Shown here in pieces: positions 23,953 to 33,281 of a stretch of 64,000 bases of DNA. Below the pieces are notes generated by a model, which did not search any database, was not told the origin of the DNA, and saw nothing but the letters and a program-made list of their open reading frames with translations. Every line of letters begins with the position of its first letter. Within the stretch, counting starts at the first letter, position 1. Position numbers and translations under genes: made by a program. The stretch is taken from positions 62,001-126,000 of the forward strand of contig NZ_JALBWV010000011.1 in the NCBI RefSeq assembly GCF_022678645.1, given 5' to 3'. The DNA is from Saccharopolyspora soli. GTDB taxonomy: Bacteria > Actinomycetota > Actinomycetes > Mycobacteriales > Pseudonocardiaceae.

Positions 23953-24825
23953 ATGACCGCCACCGGCGAAACGCCGACCTTCGTACTGATCCCCGGTTCG
24001 GGTGCGACGTCGTTCATGTGGACACCGCTGGTTCGCGAGCTCGCCCAGCGCGGACACCGGTCCTTCCCGGTCGAACTGCCCGGCCACGGTTTCGAGACCA
24101 CGTTTCCACCCGGATACCAGTGCCCGCAGGACGCCGACCAGCTCGCGACCGCGCCGTCACCCGTGGCCGGGTTGACCCTGGACGATTACGTGGGCCGCGT
24201 CCTCGAACTCGTGCGCCGGGCCGCCGAACACGGCCCGGTGGTCCTGGTCGGGCACAGCATGGGCGGCAGCACCGTCACCGGAGTCGCCAACACCGCACCC
24301 GAATTGTTGGCTCGCATGGTGTACCTCTGCGCCTACTGCTGCGTCGAACTTCCCGGAGTGCCTGGGTATGCCCCGAAACCTGAAGATCCCGACGACGTGC
24401 TGAACCGCGCCCGGCAGGTGGTTTGGATCGGCGCCCCCCGCCGCACCGGAACGTCGCGAACCAACCCCCGCGCCGGAGACCCGCAGGTGCTGGCGATCCA
24501 GCACGAGCTCATGATGGCCGACCTCGACCCGGCCGCGACGCCCGCAGTGCTCAACTACGCCCTGCAGCCCGATGAATCGTTGCAGGTGATGCTCGCCGAC
24601 GCCCGGGTCGACCCGACCACCTGGACCGGGGTGCCCCGCACCTACATCCGCACCACGCAGGACCGCGTAATACCGCCGGACTTGCAGGACTGCATGATCG
24701 CGGAAGCCGACGCGCTCTCCCCGGCCAACCCGTTCGACGTGCACAGCCTCGCCGCGAGCCACTTCGCCCCGATCACGCGGCCCGCCGAGATCGCGGAAAT
24801 CCTGATCGCCACGACACAGCCGTGA
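23953..24825 (+). CDS. alpha/beta hydrolase
   Basis: A 290-aa alpha/beta-hydrolase-fold enzyme. LIPGSGATSFMW gives the oxyanion-hole turn, GHSMGG is the nucleophile elbow, and a late histidine lies in LAASHFAPITRP. The acid is probably the aspartate in TTQDRVIPPD. It resembles the salicylate-esterase/EstC-like group. The ATG at 23953 has a CAGGAG site. It is divergent from the kinase gene and convergent with the LLM oxidoreductase; no substrate can be assigned. Confidence 0.87.
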   Translation: MTATGETPTFVLIPGSGATSFMWTPLVRELAQRGHRSFPVELPGHGFETTFPPGYQCPQDADQLATAPSPVAGLTLDDYVGRVLELVRRAAEHGPVVLVGHSMGGSTVTGVANTAPELLARMVYLCAYCCVELPGVPGYAPKPEDPDDVLNRARQVVWIGAPRRTGTSRTNPRAGDPQVLAIQHELMMADLDPAATPAVLNYALQPDESLQVMLADARVDPTTWTGVPRTYIRTTQDRVIPPDLQDCMIAEADALSPANPFDVHSLAASHFAPITRPAEIAEILIATTQP

Positions 24826-24837
24826 ACCGGCGGCGGG

Positions 24838-25755
24838 TCACCGGAAGTGCGGCACGATCTCGGTCGCCAGACGTTCCGCCTGCTCGGCGTGGTCGAACAG
24901 ATGGGTGAAGAGGATGCGTTGCGCACCGGCGGCTTCGACGTCGCGGAGTTCGCGCACGCAGTCTTCGGGCGTTCCGGTGATCGCGGCGGCCTCGATGGTC
25001 TCCGAGCGGCGGCCGTAAAGCACTGCTAGCGCGGCGTTGGTCCGCTCCCGCGCCCGTGCGGCGTCATCGTCCACCGCGATGTAGACGCGTTTGGCGATGG
25101 GGAAATCGGCGGCGGGCCGCTCGTGCTCGGTGAGCGCGGCGTACACCGTCCGGACCTGCTCGGCGAACTGCGCGGTGGTGGATGATCCGGCGCCGAAGAA
25201 ACCGTTGCCGTGCCGGACCGCTCGGCGCACCGCTGCTGGACTGCTGCCACCGAACCAGATCGGTGGATGCGGTTTCTGGAACGGCTTTGGCTCCATGGCC
25301 GCGTCTTCCAGCTGCCAGAACTGCCCGTCGAAGTTGACCCGCGACTGCGTCCACAACTCCTTCATCAGTGCCAGGCCCTCGTTGAACTGACCGACGAAGC
25401 GGGCCGGGTCGACGCCGAACGCCGCGAACATCCGGCCCCGCCCGCCGGTGCCGACGCCGACCTCAAGACGACCCCGGCACAGCTGGTCCAGGGTGCTCAG
25501 ACTTTTCGCCAGGTGCACTGGGTTGTGCAGCGTGGTCACGAACACCGCGCAACCGAGCCGCAGCCGCTCGGTCTGGGCCGCGGCGAAGGTCATCGTCTCA
25601 ATCGGACTCAGCTGGGGCATCGTGCCCAGCACCTGTTCCTGGGTCCACGCGCTGTCGAAGCCGAGTTCCTCGACCCGGTTCAGGTAAGCGGCGAAGGCGG
25701 CCGCGTCGAACTCGCCGTCGGCGAAGAACTGCGGAATCGAGATCGCGAACTCCAT
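24838..25755 (-). CDS. LLM-class (luciferase-like) oxidoreductase, probably F420-dependent
   Basis: A 305-aa TIM-barrel flavin or F420 oxidoreductase of the bacterial luciferase superfamily. FAISIPQFFADGEFDAAAFA opens the barrel, LGCAVFVTTLHNPVHLAKSL and GRLEVGVGTGGRGRMFAAFG are typical, and PIWFGGSSPAAVRRAVRHGN is the family's cofactor-binding block. F420 rather than FMN use is suggested by similarity to actinobacterial LLM proteins and is not proved. It is a single gene, convergent with the hydrolase. Confidence 0.87.
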   Translation of the reverse strand: MEFAISIPQFFADGEFDAAAFAAYLNRVEELGFDSAWTQEQVLGTMPQLSPIETMTFAAAQTERLRLGCAVFVTTLHNPVHLAKSLSTLDQLCRGRLEVGVGTGGRGRMFAAFGVDPARFVGQFNEGLALMKELWTQSRVNFDGQFWQLEDAAMEPKPFQKPHPPIWFGGSSPAAVRRAVRHGNGFFGAGSSTTAQFAEQVRTVYAALTEHERPAADFPIAKRVYIAVDDDAARARERTNAALAVLYGRRSETIEAAAITGTPEDCVRELRDVEAAGAQRILFTHLFDHAEQAERLATEIVPHFR

Positions 25756-25851
25756 CCGCCCATCGTATCCCCGCGCCGCCCCGGCCGCGCGCCGCCAGTA
25801 GACACCGCGCAGGGCGGATTTCCATGCTGTACAAGCACAATCCGCACCCGC

Positions 25852-26226
25852 CTAAGGCGTTGGGAGGACGATCGCGAGCACCGCGGCTGCCGCGCCTGCC
25901 AGGCCGAACGTGCCCAGGCCGAGGGCCCAGATCAGGTACGAGCGAACTCTGATGACTCGTCGCCGGGGGCGTCCGGCCGCGCGGGCGCGGGCCTCGCCTT
26001 TGCCGAACAGCTCGATCCAGCCGTGTTCCCGCTCGATCTGCTGGAGCAGGACCGAGTCCGTGACCTCGTTGTTCCGCAGCCGCAACAGGAGCTGGGTGGA
26101 CATCGCGGCGACCATGACCGACAGCAGGCCGCCGACGATCGACGCTAGTCGCGAGGACTGCGCTCCATATGCCAGGGAGAGCAAGAAGGACTGCGCGGTG
26201 ACCGACAGCGCGGGCACCTGCCACAT
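25852..26226 (-). CDS. small membrane protein of unknown function
   Basis: A 124-aa protein with two hydrophobic regions (about residues 8-45 and 98-121) flanking a charged, arginine-rich middle that includes EREHGWIELFGKGEARARAA. MWQVPALSVTAQSFLLSLAY at the N-terminus resembles a group of conserved actinobacterial hypotheticals. It is divergent from hrpB across 199 nt. Function unknown. Confidence 0.6.
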   Translation of the reverse strand: MWQVPALSVTAQSFLLSLAYGAQSSRLASIVGGLLSVMVAAMSTQLLLRLRNNEVTDSVLLQQIEREHGWIELFGKGEARARAAGRPRRRVIRVRSYLIWALGLGTFGLAGAAAAVLAIVLPTP

Positions 26227-26425
26227 GATGGTGTCGAACGATTGGCGACGCGGCCAAGACCTGGTATTGGGTCAACGTCGCAGGCGAGGCCGCTGGAATT
26301 TTCGGCGCCTCGACGTCAATGCTGTTGGTCACGCGGGAAGCGTCTCACGGGACAGCCCCGCACCGGTCCACGTCTGGAGAAGGTCGGACGACGGGCCCGT
26401 CGCGAGGTGGCAGGATAGCAACGTT

Positions 26426-28852
26426 ATGTTCGAATTCCCCGACCTTCCGGTGCGCGCCGTGCTCGGTGACCTCACCGAGGCTCTGGCGCAGCGCGGTACG
26501 GCGGTGTTGGTGGCCCCACCGGGTACGGGCAAGACGACGCTCGTGCCGTTGGCGTTGGCCGAGCAGGGACTTCGCGTCGTCGTGGCCGAGCCGCGCAGAC
26601 TGGCCACCCGAGCTGCGGCGGAACGCATGGCGAGCCTGCTGGGCGAGCGCGTTGGGCAGCGCGTGGGGTACTCGGTGCGCGGTGAGCGCCGCCGCGGTGC
26701 GGACACCGTCGTCGAGGTCGTGACGTCCGGCCTGCTGGTGCGGCGCCTCCAGTCGAACCCGGAACTGACCGGGATCGACGTGGTGGTGCTCGACGAGTGC
26801 CACGAACGACACCTCGACGCGGATCTGCTGTTGGCACTGCTGCTGGACGCGCGGGACGGACTGCGGCCGGACCTGCGGATCCTGGCGACCTCGGCCACGG
26901 TGGCCGCCGGTCGCGCCGCGGAACTGCTCGGTGGCGCTCCGGTGCTCGAAGCGCGTGCGCGAACCCATCCGGTGCGCACCGCTTACCTGCCAGCGCGCCG
27001 GGGTGAGCGGATCGAGTCGTGCGTGGCGCGAGCCGTGCGCACCGCGCTGGCCGAGCAGGACCGCGATGTGCTGGCGTTCCTGCCCGGCGCCGCCGAGATT
27101 CGCCGCACCTCGCAGCAATTGTCCGATTCATCCGATGTGGATGTGGTCCCACTGCACGGCAGGCTCACCCATGCGCAGCAGGATTCGGCCCTGCGTGCGG
27201 GGAATCGGCGCCGGGTCGTGCTGGCGACGGCGGTGGCCGAATCGAGCCTGACCGTGCCAGGCGTGCGTGCTGTCGTCGATTCGGGACTGTCCCGCGTGTC
27301 GCGTGTGGACAACCGCCGCGGGCTGTCCGGGCTGGCCACGGTGCGGGTGTCCGCTGCGGTCGCCGACCAGCGGGCGGGGCGCGCCGGGCGGCAGGGACCC
27401 GGTGTGGTCTACCGCTGCTGGCCGGAGCACGAGCACAGCACGCTGCCCGCCCACCCGGAACCGGAGATCCGGACTGCGGATCTGACCCGGCTCGCCCTGG
27501 AGTTGGCGTGCTGGGGGACACCGGACGGGTCGGCGCTGACGTGGTGGGACCAGCCGCCCGACGGAGCTCTGGCGGCCGGACGGGAGGTGTTGCGCGGCCT
27601 CGGCGCACTGGAATCCTCGGGCGCGGTCACCGACCGGGGGCGCCGGATGGCCGAACTCGGTCTGCACCCGAGGCTGGCCCGTGCCTTGCTGGACGGCTGC
27701 GAGTTGGCGGGCACGGACATCACGACCGAGGTCGTCGCGCTGCTCGATGACGACACCTTGACCACCGAAGCCGACGTGACCGTCGCGCTCGCCCAGTTGC
27801 GCCGGGGTGTGCCGGGCAGCCAGCGGTGGCACCGCGAGGTCCGCAGGCTGCGGGCGTCGGTGAAACTGCATGCTGGGACAACGGCACGGGGTGATGCGGC
27901 GCTGGTCGTCGCGTTGGCGCACCCGGAGCGCCTGGCACGACGTCGGGGAGCGGAGTCGGCGGTGTACCTGATGGCCTCCGGGACGGCGGTGGAGTTGCCA
28001 GCGAACTCCGGATTGCGCGACTCGGAGTGGTTGGCGGTCGCCGTTGCCGACCGTGCGCCGGGCAATTCCCACGGCACGATCCGCTTGGCCGCGTCAGCGG
28101 ACGAGGCGTTGGCCAGGCAAGCGGCGCCCGCGCTGGTGACCACCGCCGATGAGATCGGCTGGCGCGAGGGGGAGGTGCGGGCGATCCGCGTCGAGCGGCT
28201 CGGCTCGATCGTCCTGGGCCAACGGCCGATTCGCGATCCGGACCCCGCGAAAGTCCGGCTCGCGGTCTTGGACGGTCTTCGCGCGGAAGGGCTGGAACTG
28301 CTGCACTGGACTGACGAGGCACGGCGGCTGCGGCAACGGCTCGGGTTCCTGCACGCCGCGCTCGGCGAGCCCTGGCCAGCCACCGACGAGGAATCCCTCT
28401 TGTCCGCAGCGGATCTATGGTTGGAGCCGGAGCTGTCCGGCGCGAAGCGACGGGCGGATCTCCGGATCTCGGCGAGCACCGCGTTGCGGCGACTGATCCC
28501 CTGGCCGGTGGCCGGGCGGCTGGACGAGCTCGCGCCGGAGCGGATCGAAGTCCCCTCCGGCTCCCGAATCAAAGTGGACTACCGGGAAGAACAACCGGTC
28601 CTACCGGTGAAGCTGCAGGAGGTCTTCGGCTGGCAGGACGTTCCGCGCATCGCCGACGGGAAGGTCCCGGTGGTGCTGCACCTGCTTTCGCCCGCCGGGC
28701 GCCCGGCCGCGGTCACCGCGGACCTCGATTCGTTCTGGCGCAACGGATACCAGCAAGTGCGCGCGGAACTTCGCGGTCGGTACCCGAAGCACCCCTGGCC
28801 GGAGAACCCCGCCACGGCGGCACCCACCCGCCGCACCGGGAACCGGCGCTGA
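26426..28852 (+). CDS. hrpB: ATP-dependent helicase HrpB
   Basis: An 808-aa DEAH/RHA-type RNA helicase of normal HrpB length. Walker A is APPGTGKTTLV, box II reads DECHERH, box III is SATV, and motif VI lies in ADQRAGRAGRQGPG. The HA2 region and the HrpB-specific C-terminal domain (FGWQDVPRIADGKVPVVLHL, then NGYQQVRAELRGRYPKHPWP) are intact. The ATG at 26426 begins directly before the first helicase block; the much longer upstream frame is rejected. No ribosome site is obvious. HrpB is widespread but its cellular role is poorly understood. It converges with the next gene, 17 nt apart. Confidence 0.93.
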   Translation: MFEFPDLPVRAVLGDLTEALAQRGTAVLVAPPGTGKTTLVPLALAEQGLRVVVAEPRRLATRAAAERMASLLGERVGQRVGYSVRGERRRGADTVVEVVTSGLLVRRLQSNPELTGIDVVVLDECHERHLDADLLLALLLDARDGLRPDLRILATSATVAAGRAAELLGGAPVLEARARTHPVRTAYLPARRGERIESCVARAVRTALAEQDRDVLAFLPGAAEIRRTSQQLSDSSDVDVVPLHGRLTHAQQDSALRAGNRRRVVLATAVAESSLTVPGVRAVVDSGLSRVSRVDNRRGLSGLATVRVSAAVADQRAGRAGRQGPGVVYRCWPEHEHSTLPAHPEPEIRTADLTRLALELACWGTPDGSALTWWDQPPDGALAAGREVLRGLGALESSGAVTDRGRRMAELGLHPRLARALLDGCELAGTDITTEVVALLDDDTLTTEADVTVALAQLRRGVPGSQRWHREVRRLRASVKLHAGTTARGDAALVVALAHPERLARRRGAESAVYLMASGTAVELPANSGLRDSEWLAVAVADRAPGNSHGTIRLAASADEALARQAAPALVTTADEIGWREGEVRAIRVERLGSIVLGQRPIRDPDPAKVRLAVLDGLRAEGLELLHWTDEARRLRQRLGFLHAALGEPWPATDEESLLSAADLWLEPELSGAKRRADLRISASTALRRLIPWPVAGRLDELAPERIEVPSGSRIKVDYREEQPVLPVKLQEVFGWQDVPRIADGKVPVVLHLLSPAGRPAAVTADLDSFWRNGYQQVRAELRGRYPKHPWPENPATAAPTRRTGNRR

Positions 28853-28869
28853 GTCCGCCAGACCGCGAA

Positions 28870-30054
28870 TCAGTCCACGACGGTCGCTTCGAAGGGATTG
28901 CCGTATTGGTCCAAGGAGATGACAGCGACCGGGCCGTCCGCCGGGCCGTACAAGGCGGTGGTCCGGTTGCCGTACTGCACGGGCAGTTGCGGTATCGTCG
29001 CCAACTGCTCCGGATTGCGCACCACGAGTATCGAGGTGGCGCCGGATGGGCCGGGAACCCGGACGGGCGGTGGGGAGCTGTTGTTGCCGTCGGTCCGCAG
29101 GGGCACTCCGATCGTCGCGGGGCGACCGGGTTGGACCACCGCGAGAGTCTCTTCGAGATCCCCACCAGCAACCCTGAGCACGACGTGCACGATCTCCGCC
29201 GGAGCACCGCCCCAGTCGGCCAAGCTGCCCGTCGTGTCGTTGAACGCGATAGGTCCGCCAACCGAACCCACCAGCAGATCCGAATTGCGCTCCAGCCCGC
29301 CCCGAGCGCACGTCAAGCCGCTGATCAGGGACGTGAGGTTCTGGATGGCCCGATCGCCGGTGGGAGTGCGCAGCGGCTCGGCGCCCCACGGGAGCAGCAC
29401 CAGGTCTCCGATCGTGATGATCGGTTGTTGGCACGACCCCGTTGCGCCGTAGGGGGCTGTGCGCGGGAGCACTGCCACGCCGTCGGCCCGCGCCTCGATC
29501 GCCAGCGGTGCGGGCGTGCTGACAGACAGCACGCTGATCTCGGACAGGTCTGCGCGCAGGAGCACTCCGACGTCGGGAACGCTGATACCCGGATCAGCGG
29601 GGTGGAACGGGACCACTTCCTGAAGTCCGCTCCACTGGGGGTTCTCCTGGTTGCGGACGTACTTCGCGACGTAGACCTGCGCCGGGGCCGACGGACGGAC
29701 GCTGCTCTGGTCTTGGGGTTCTTCGATGGCGACCACGGCGTGCGGTACCGGAGGCCGACCGTTCGGGGACGGAACGTTGCCGAGCCACAGCAGATGTGCG
29801 TTCTCGCCGATACGCACATCGATCTGGTGGCGCAGCTCCTCGTCCGCGGCAAGATCACCCCGAGTCGGCCACCCGTTCCAGGAGTCGGACGCGCCGTCCG
29901 GGGCCTGGAATCCCGTGCCTCGGCCGATGATCACGACCGCGACGACGACGAGCAGCGCGCCGAGGCCGATCAGCAGGAGTCGTCCCCGCGCGGTGCCGAA
30001 TCGGCTGTCCGAACCTGCGAGGTCATCATTGCCGGAAAGCCGTCGGCGCGCCAT
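28870..30054 (-). CDS. membrane-anchored extracytoplasmic protein of unknown function
   Basis: A 394-aa protein with a basic, cytoplasmic N-terminus, one membrane helix (RGRLLLIGLGALLVVVAVVI) and a long extracellular part rich in beta-type sequence. There is no lipobox, LPxTG or enzyme motif. Two cysteines (in GSCQQP and LTCARG) could form a disulfide. The ATG at 30054 is chosen over an upstream ATG at 30129 because it places the arginine cluster and helix normally. It faces the MBL hydrolase gene divergently. Family not recognised. Confidence 0.7.
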   Translation of the reverse strand: MARRRLSGNDDLAGSDSRFGTARGRLLLIGLGALLVVVAVVIIGRGTGFQAPDGASDSWNGWPTRGDLAADEELRHQIDVRIGENAHLLWLGNVPSPNGRPPVPHAVVAIEEPQDQSSVRPSAPAQVYVAKYVRNQENPQWSGLQEVVPFHPADPGISVPDVGVLLRADLSEISVLSVSTPAPLAIEARADGVAVLPRTAPYGATGSCQQPIITIGDLVLLPWGAEPLRTPTGDRAIQNLTSLISGLTCARGGLERNSDLLVGSVGGPIAFNDTTGSLADWGGAPAEIVHVVLRVAGGDLEETLAVVQPGRPATIGVPLRTDGNNSSPPPVRVPGPSGATSILVVRNPEQLATIPQLPVQYGNRTTALYGPADGPVAVISLDQYGNPFEATVVD

Positions 30055-30170
30055 GAAGATCAGCTTATGTTTCCGATCAACCAGCCGTTGTCGCGATTCG
30101 CCCCTCGTTCTCCCGCCGTTGGCCGACAAGACCGGGAAGGTTCACTTTGCACCAGCTGAGGAGTTGAGAC

Positions 30171-30905
30171 ATGGAGATCAGGTTCGTCGGCAGCGGGGAC
30201 GCCTTCGGCAGCGGTGGTCGGTTCCAGACCTGCATCCGGGTACGGGCCGGGGGCCGCACCGCCCTGGTCGACTGCGGCGCCACCAGCCTGACCGCGATGA
30301 AAGCCCAGCAGCTCGACCCGGGCGAGGTCGACGTGGTCGTGCTCAGCCACCTGCACGGCGACCACTTCGGCGGGCTGCCCTTCCTAGTCCTGGACGGCCA
30401 GTTCACCCGGCGCACCAAGGCGCTGACCGTGCTCGGTCCGGTCGGAACCGCCAGCCGACTCCGCCAGGCGATGGAGACGTTCTATCCGGGGTCCGCATCG
30501 GTCCAGCGCCGGTTCGAGCTCAACGTCGTCGAACTCGACGGCGCCGGTGGCAGTCAGCACGCGGGGCCCCTCCAGGTCCGCAGTTGGGAAGTCGACCACG
30601 CCAGCGGCGCACCCGCGCTCGCGGTGCAGGTGAGCCTGGGCGGCACCACCTTCGCCTACTCCGGGGACACGGCGTGGACACCCGCTCTGATCCGCGCCGC
30701 CGAGCATGCCGATCTGTTCGCGTGCGAGGCGTACACCTACGACAAGCCGGTGCGCTACCACCTGGACTACCGCACCCTGCGCCAGCACGCCCACGACCTG
30801 GCGGCCGACCGCCTGATCCTGACCCACATGGGCCCGTCGATGCTCGACCGAATCGACGAGATCGACCACACCACCGCCAGCGACGGCCTCGTCTTGGAGA
30901 TTTAA
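30171..30905 (+). CDS. metallo-beta-lactamase fold hydrolase (RNase Z-like)
   Basis: A 244-aa MBL-fold enzyme. The metal-binding motif is SHLHGDHFGG (H60, H62, D64, H65), followed by FAYSGDTAWTP, which provides the bridging aspartate, and LTHMGPS with the last histidine. The N-terminus MEIRFVGSGDAFGSGGRFQT resembles RNase Z and phosphodiesterase-like members. It is too short for a full tRNase Z arm. The product may be a small-molecule or nucleotide hydrolase. It is followed after 36 nt by the XRE-cupin regulator and may be co-transcribed or simply adjacent. Confidence 0.86.
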   Translation: MEIRFVGSGDAFGSGGRFQTCIRVRAGGRTALVDCGATSLTAMKAQQLDPGEVDVVVLSHLHGDHFGGLPFLVLDGQFTRRTKALTVLGPVGTASRLRQAMETFYPGSASVQRRFELNVVELDGAGGSQHAGPLQVRSWEVDHASGAPALAVQVSLGGTTFAYSGDTAWTPALIRAAEHADLFACEAYTYDKPVRYHLDYRTLRQHAHDLAADRLILTHMGPSMLDRIDEIDHTTASDGLVLEI

Positions 30906-30920
30906 CCTGGCTGTTCTCTC

Positions 30921-30941
30921 ATGTGGGATACGATCCCACAT
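30921..30941. promoter_or_regulatory. perfect operator overlapping XRE-cupin gene start
   Basis: ATGTGGGAT-ACG-ATCCCACAT is a 9-3-9 perfect inverted repeat ending 1 nt before the GTG at 30942. The central TACGAT (30929-30934) is a reasonable -10 box that would place transcription start at or next to that GTG. Autoregulation by the encoded XRE protein is inferred. Confidence 0.6.
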
Positions 30942-31520
30942 GTGAGATCGACGGAGGAGATGGCACCCGAGCACGTAGAGGCCCGCTTGGCGGGTCGACT
31001 CGCGGAGCTGCGGGTAGAGCGCGGGTGGTCGCTGGAGGAGCTGGCGCGGCGCACCGGCATCAGCCGCTCGACGTTGTCGCGCCTGGAGCGGGCGGAGATC
31101 AGCCCGACGGCGACGTTGTTGAACAGGTTGTGCGCGGCGTACGAGCGGACGATGTCGCGACTGCTGGCGGAGGTGGAATCAGAGCCGCCGCAACTGGTTC
31201 GGGCCGACCAGCAGGCGGTGTGGCGCGACGGGGCCTCGGGCTTCACCCGGCGGTCGGTGTCGCCGCCCCATCCGGGACTGCGCGGCGAGATCGTCGAGGG
31301 CGTGCTGCGGCCGGGCGCGGACATCTCCTACGACGGGCCGCCGGTACCGGGCCTTGAGCAGCACATCTGGGTGCTGGAGGGCGTGCTGGAGGTCACCGCC
31401 GGAGGCGTGTACCGGGTTTCGGCGGGAGACTGCCTGCGTTTCCGGTTGTGGGACCGCTCTCGGTTCCACAACCCAGGCCCCGATCCGGTCCGCTACGCAC
31501 TGGTGGTCGTCCTGCCATGA
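30942..31520 (+). CDS. XRE-type HTH regulator with C-terminal cupin
   Basis: About 192 aa. The N-terminal lambda-repressor-like HTH is LEELARRTGISRSTLSRLER. The C-terminal cupin (EQHIWVLEGVLEVTAGGVYR, then VSAGDCLRFR) senses a small ligand in this family. The start is not certain: an ATG at 30921 lies in the operator, GTG at 30942 would give a leaderless message from the TACGAT box, and ATG at 30960 has GGAGG too close. I favour 30942. Its stop overlaps the ATG of the following GNAT gene (ATGA), so the regulator and acetyltransferase are coupled. This pairing is common for small detoxification acetyltransferases. Confidence 0.87.
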   Translation: MRSTEEMAPEHVEARLAGRLAELRVERGWSLEELARRTGISRSTLSRLERAEISPTATLLNRLCAAYERTMSRLLAEVESEPPQLVRADQQAVWRDGASGFTRRSVSPPHPGLRGEIVEGVLRPGADISYDGPPVPGLEQHIWVLEGVLEVTAGGVYRVSAGDCLRFRLWDRSRFHNPGPDPVRYALVVVLP

Positions 31521-32089
31521 GCAGCCGGCAGCCGAATCCGGTCACCTCGCGCGAGCCGAAGGAGCCCCAGTTGCACACCATCACCCGCCTGTCGGCCGAT
31601 GACTTCCGCGACCGCGTGAAGGGTCTGGCCGACGTCTTGGTCTCGGTCGTCGCCGACGGCTCGTCGCTCGGGTTCCTCGCTCCGTTCGACCAGGATGCCG
31701 CGATGGCTTGGTGGCACGCCCAGCAGCCCGCAGTGGCAGATGGCAGCCTCGTCGTCTGGGCCGCCAGCGCATCCGAGGGCATCACCGGCACCGTGAGCCT
31801 GGTGTTGGAAAACACGCCCAACGGGCGGCACCGAGCCAAGATCGCCAAGCTGATGGTGCACCGGGACGCTCGCGGTCGTGGTCTGGGCCGCGCACTGCTC
31901 ACCACCGCCGAACGAGCCGCAACCCAAGCCGGAGCCACGCTCCTGATGCTGGACACCGTGACCGGCAGCGCCGCGGAGCAGCTCTACCGCGCCGCTGGCT
32001 GGACGCGATACGGCATCGTCCCCGACTACGCGGCCGACCCGACCGGCTCCCTCGAAGACTGCAGCTTCTTCTACAAGCAACTCACCTGA
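31517..32089 (+). CDS. GNAT-family N-acetyltransferase
   Basis: A 190-aa acetyltransferase. Motif A, the acetyl-CoA pyrophosphate loop, is KLMVHRDARGRGLGRALLTT, and LYRAAGWTRYG is the C-terminal motif B. It resembles the group annotated as phosphinothricin or small-molecule acetyltransferases. The ATG overlaps the stop of the XRE-cupin regulator by 4 nt, so it is translated by coupling and probably controlled by that regulator. The substrate is unknown. Confidence 0.88.
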   Translation: MSSRQPNPVTSREPKEPQLHTITRLSADDFRDRVKGLADVLVSVVADGSSLGFLAPFDQDAAMAWWHAQQPAVADGSLVVWAASASEGITGTVSLVLENTPNGRHRAKIAKLMVHRDARGRGLGRALLTTAERAATQAGATLLMLDTVTGSAAEQLYRAAGWTRYGIVPDYAADPTGSLEDCSFFYKQLT

Positions 32090-32136
32090 GCCGTCCGGAG
32101 TTGGACAGCCGATTCAGCCGTGGTCAGACTGCCAGG

Positions 32137-32583
32137 ATGACGATCATCCGACCCGCGCAGCGCAGCGATGCCAGCGCGCTGTCCGAACTGGCTCGCAAGG
32201 CGTACGCGCACTACACCGAGCGCATGGGTAAGGAACCAGCGCCGATGAAGGAGGACTACCGGGCCCTCGTCGAAACCGGTGGGGTTTGGGTGGCCGAGCG
32301 GGACGGTGTGCTGGTGGGCTTGCTCGTCCTGAAACTCGAGCCCGACCACGTGCTGCTGGACAACGTCGCCGTCTCGCCCGACGCGCAGGGCAGCGGACTG
32401 GGCGCCCGGCTGCTGGAGTTCACCGACGATCAAGCGCGCCAGCACGGCGTCGCGGAAGTCAGGCTGTACACCAACGAGGCCATGGCGGAGAACCTCGCGT
32501 ACTACGCGCGCCGCGGGTTCGTCGAGACGCACCGGGCCGTCGACCACGGCTACCGCCGCGTGTTCTTCACCAAGCGGCTCTGA
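32137..32583 (+). CDS. GNAT-family N-acetyltransferase
   Basis: A 148-aa acetyltransferase. DNVAVSPDAQGSGLGARLLE is the acetyl-CoA loop and NLAYYARRGFVETHR is motif B. It lies 47 nt after another GNAT gene on the same strand but is only distantly similar to it. CAGG just before the ATG is a weak ribosome site. The substrate is unknown. Confidence 0.88.
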   Translation: MTIIRPAQRSDASALSELARKAYAHYTERMGKEPAPMKEDYRALVETGGVWVAERDGVLVGLLVLKLEPDHVLLDNVAVSPDAQGSGLGARLLEFTDDQARQHGVAEVRLYTNEAMAENLAYYARRGFVETHRAVDHGYRRVFFTKRL

Positions 32584-32607
32584 CCGTCCACAGTGGTCTT
32601 CGGCGGT

Positions 32608-33210
32608 TCAGCGCGCGCGGTGTCCCGGTGGTAGCGCGCGCAATGCCGCTTCCGCCGTGCGCAGGAGCGATCTCCTCCCGACCCCGGCCTTGCCGAGCGC
32701 TTCGATCCCGCGCAGCGTGGCGAGCAGCAGGCCACCGAGCTCGCGCGCGTCGGCGTCGGGATCGATGTCCCGGTCCCGCTGGGCCTCCTGCACGCATGCG
32801 GTAAGCAGGTTCTCCAGCTCGACGAACGTCTTCAGAGCGCGTTCGGCCACGGCTGGGTCGTGGCTGGTGAGTTCGGCCGTGCTCTTGGCCAGCAGGCAGC
32901 CGCGGTGCGCCTTGTCGGCGATGACTGACTTGGTCGTGCCGACCACGTGCGCGCGCAATCGGTCGATGGCCTTGCCGGGGCCCTCGAACAGCTCCTTTTC
33001 GACGTGTGAAACGGCTTCGGTGCAGTAGTCGTCGAAGGCGCGCAGGTAGAGCTGGTGCTTGTCGCCGAAGGCGCCGTAGAGGCTGCCCTTGCCCAGTCCG
33101 GTCGCCTTCGTCAGGTCGATGATGGAGGTCCCGGCGAAGCCGGTGTCCCAGAACTGATCGCGCGCTGCCCGTACCACGGCGGCTTCGCTGAACTCGCGCG
33201 GTCTGGCCAC
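32608..33210 (-). CDS. TetR-family transcriptional regulator
   Basis: A 200-aa repressor. MARPREFSEAAVVRAARDQF leads into the HTH (TSIIDLTKATGLGKGSLYGA), typical of the AcrR/YxaF-like TetR group that often controls efflux or oxidoreductase genes. The partner gene is not evident: nothing is divergent within 570 nt except the flavodoxin-like gene at 33790. An ACCGTTCGGT palindrome sits 22 nt upstream of the start and may be its own operator. Confidence 0.9.
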   Translation of the reverse strand: MARPREFSEAAVVRAARDQFWDTGFAGTSIIDLTKATGLGKGSLYGAFGDKHQLYLRAFDDYCTEAVSHVEKELFEGPGKAIDRLRAHVVGTTKSVIADKAHRGCLLAKSTAELTSHDPAVAERALKTFVELENLLTACVQEAQRDRDIDPDADARELGGLLLATLRGIEALGKAGVGRRSLLRTAEAALRALPPGHRAR

Positions 33211-33232
33211 GAGTCGATGTTAGCAGTTCTGG

Positions 33233-33242
33233 ACCGTTCGGT
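33233..33242. promoter_or_regulatory. possible TetR operator
   Basis: ACCGTTCGGT (ACCG-TT-CGGT) lies 22 nt before the TetR start at 33210, in the position expected for autoregulation. Confidence 0.3.
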
Positions 33243-33281
33243 ACGACATTGTGCGGGTGTCCGTCTTTGTTCTTGTTTTTG

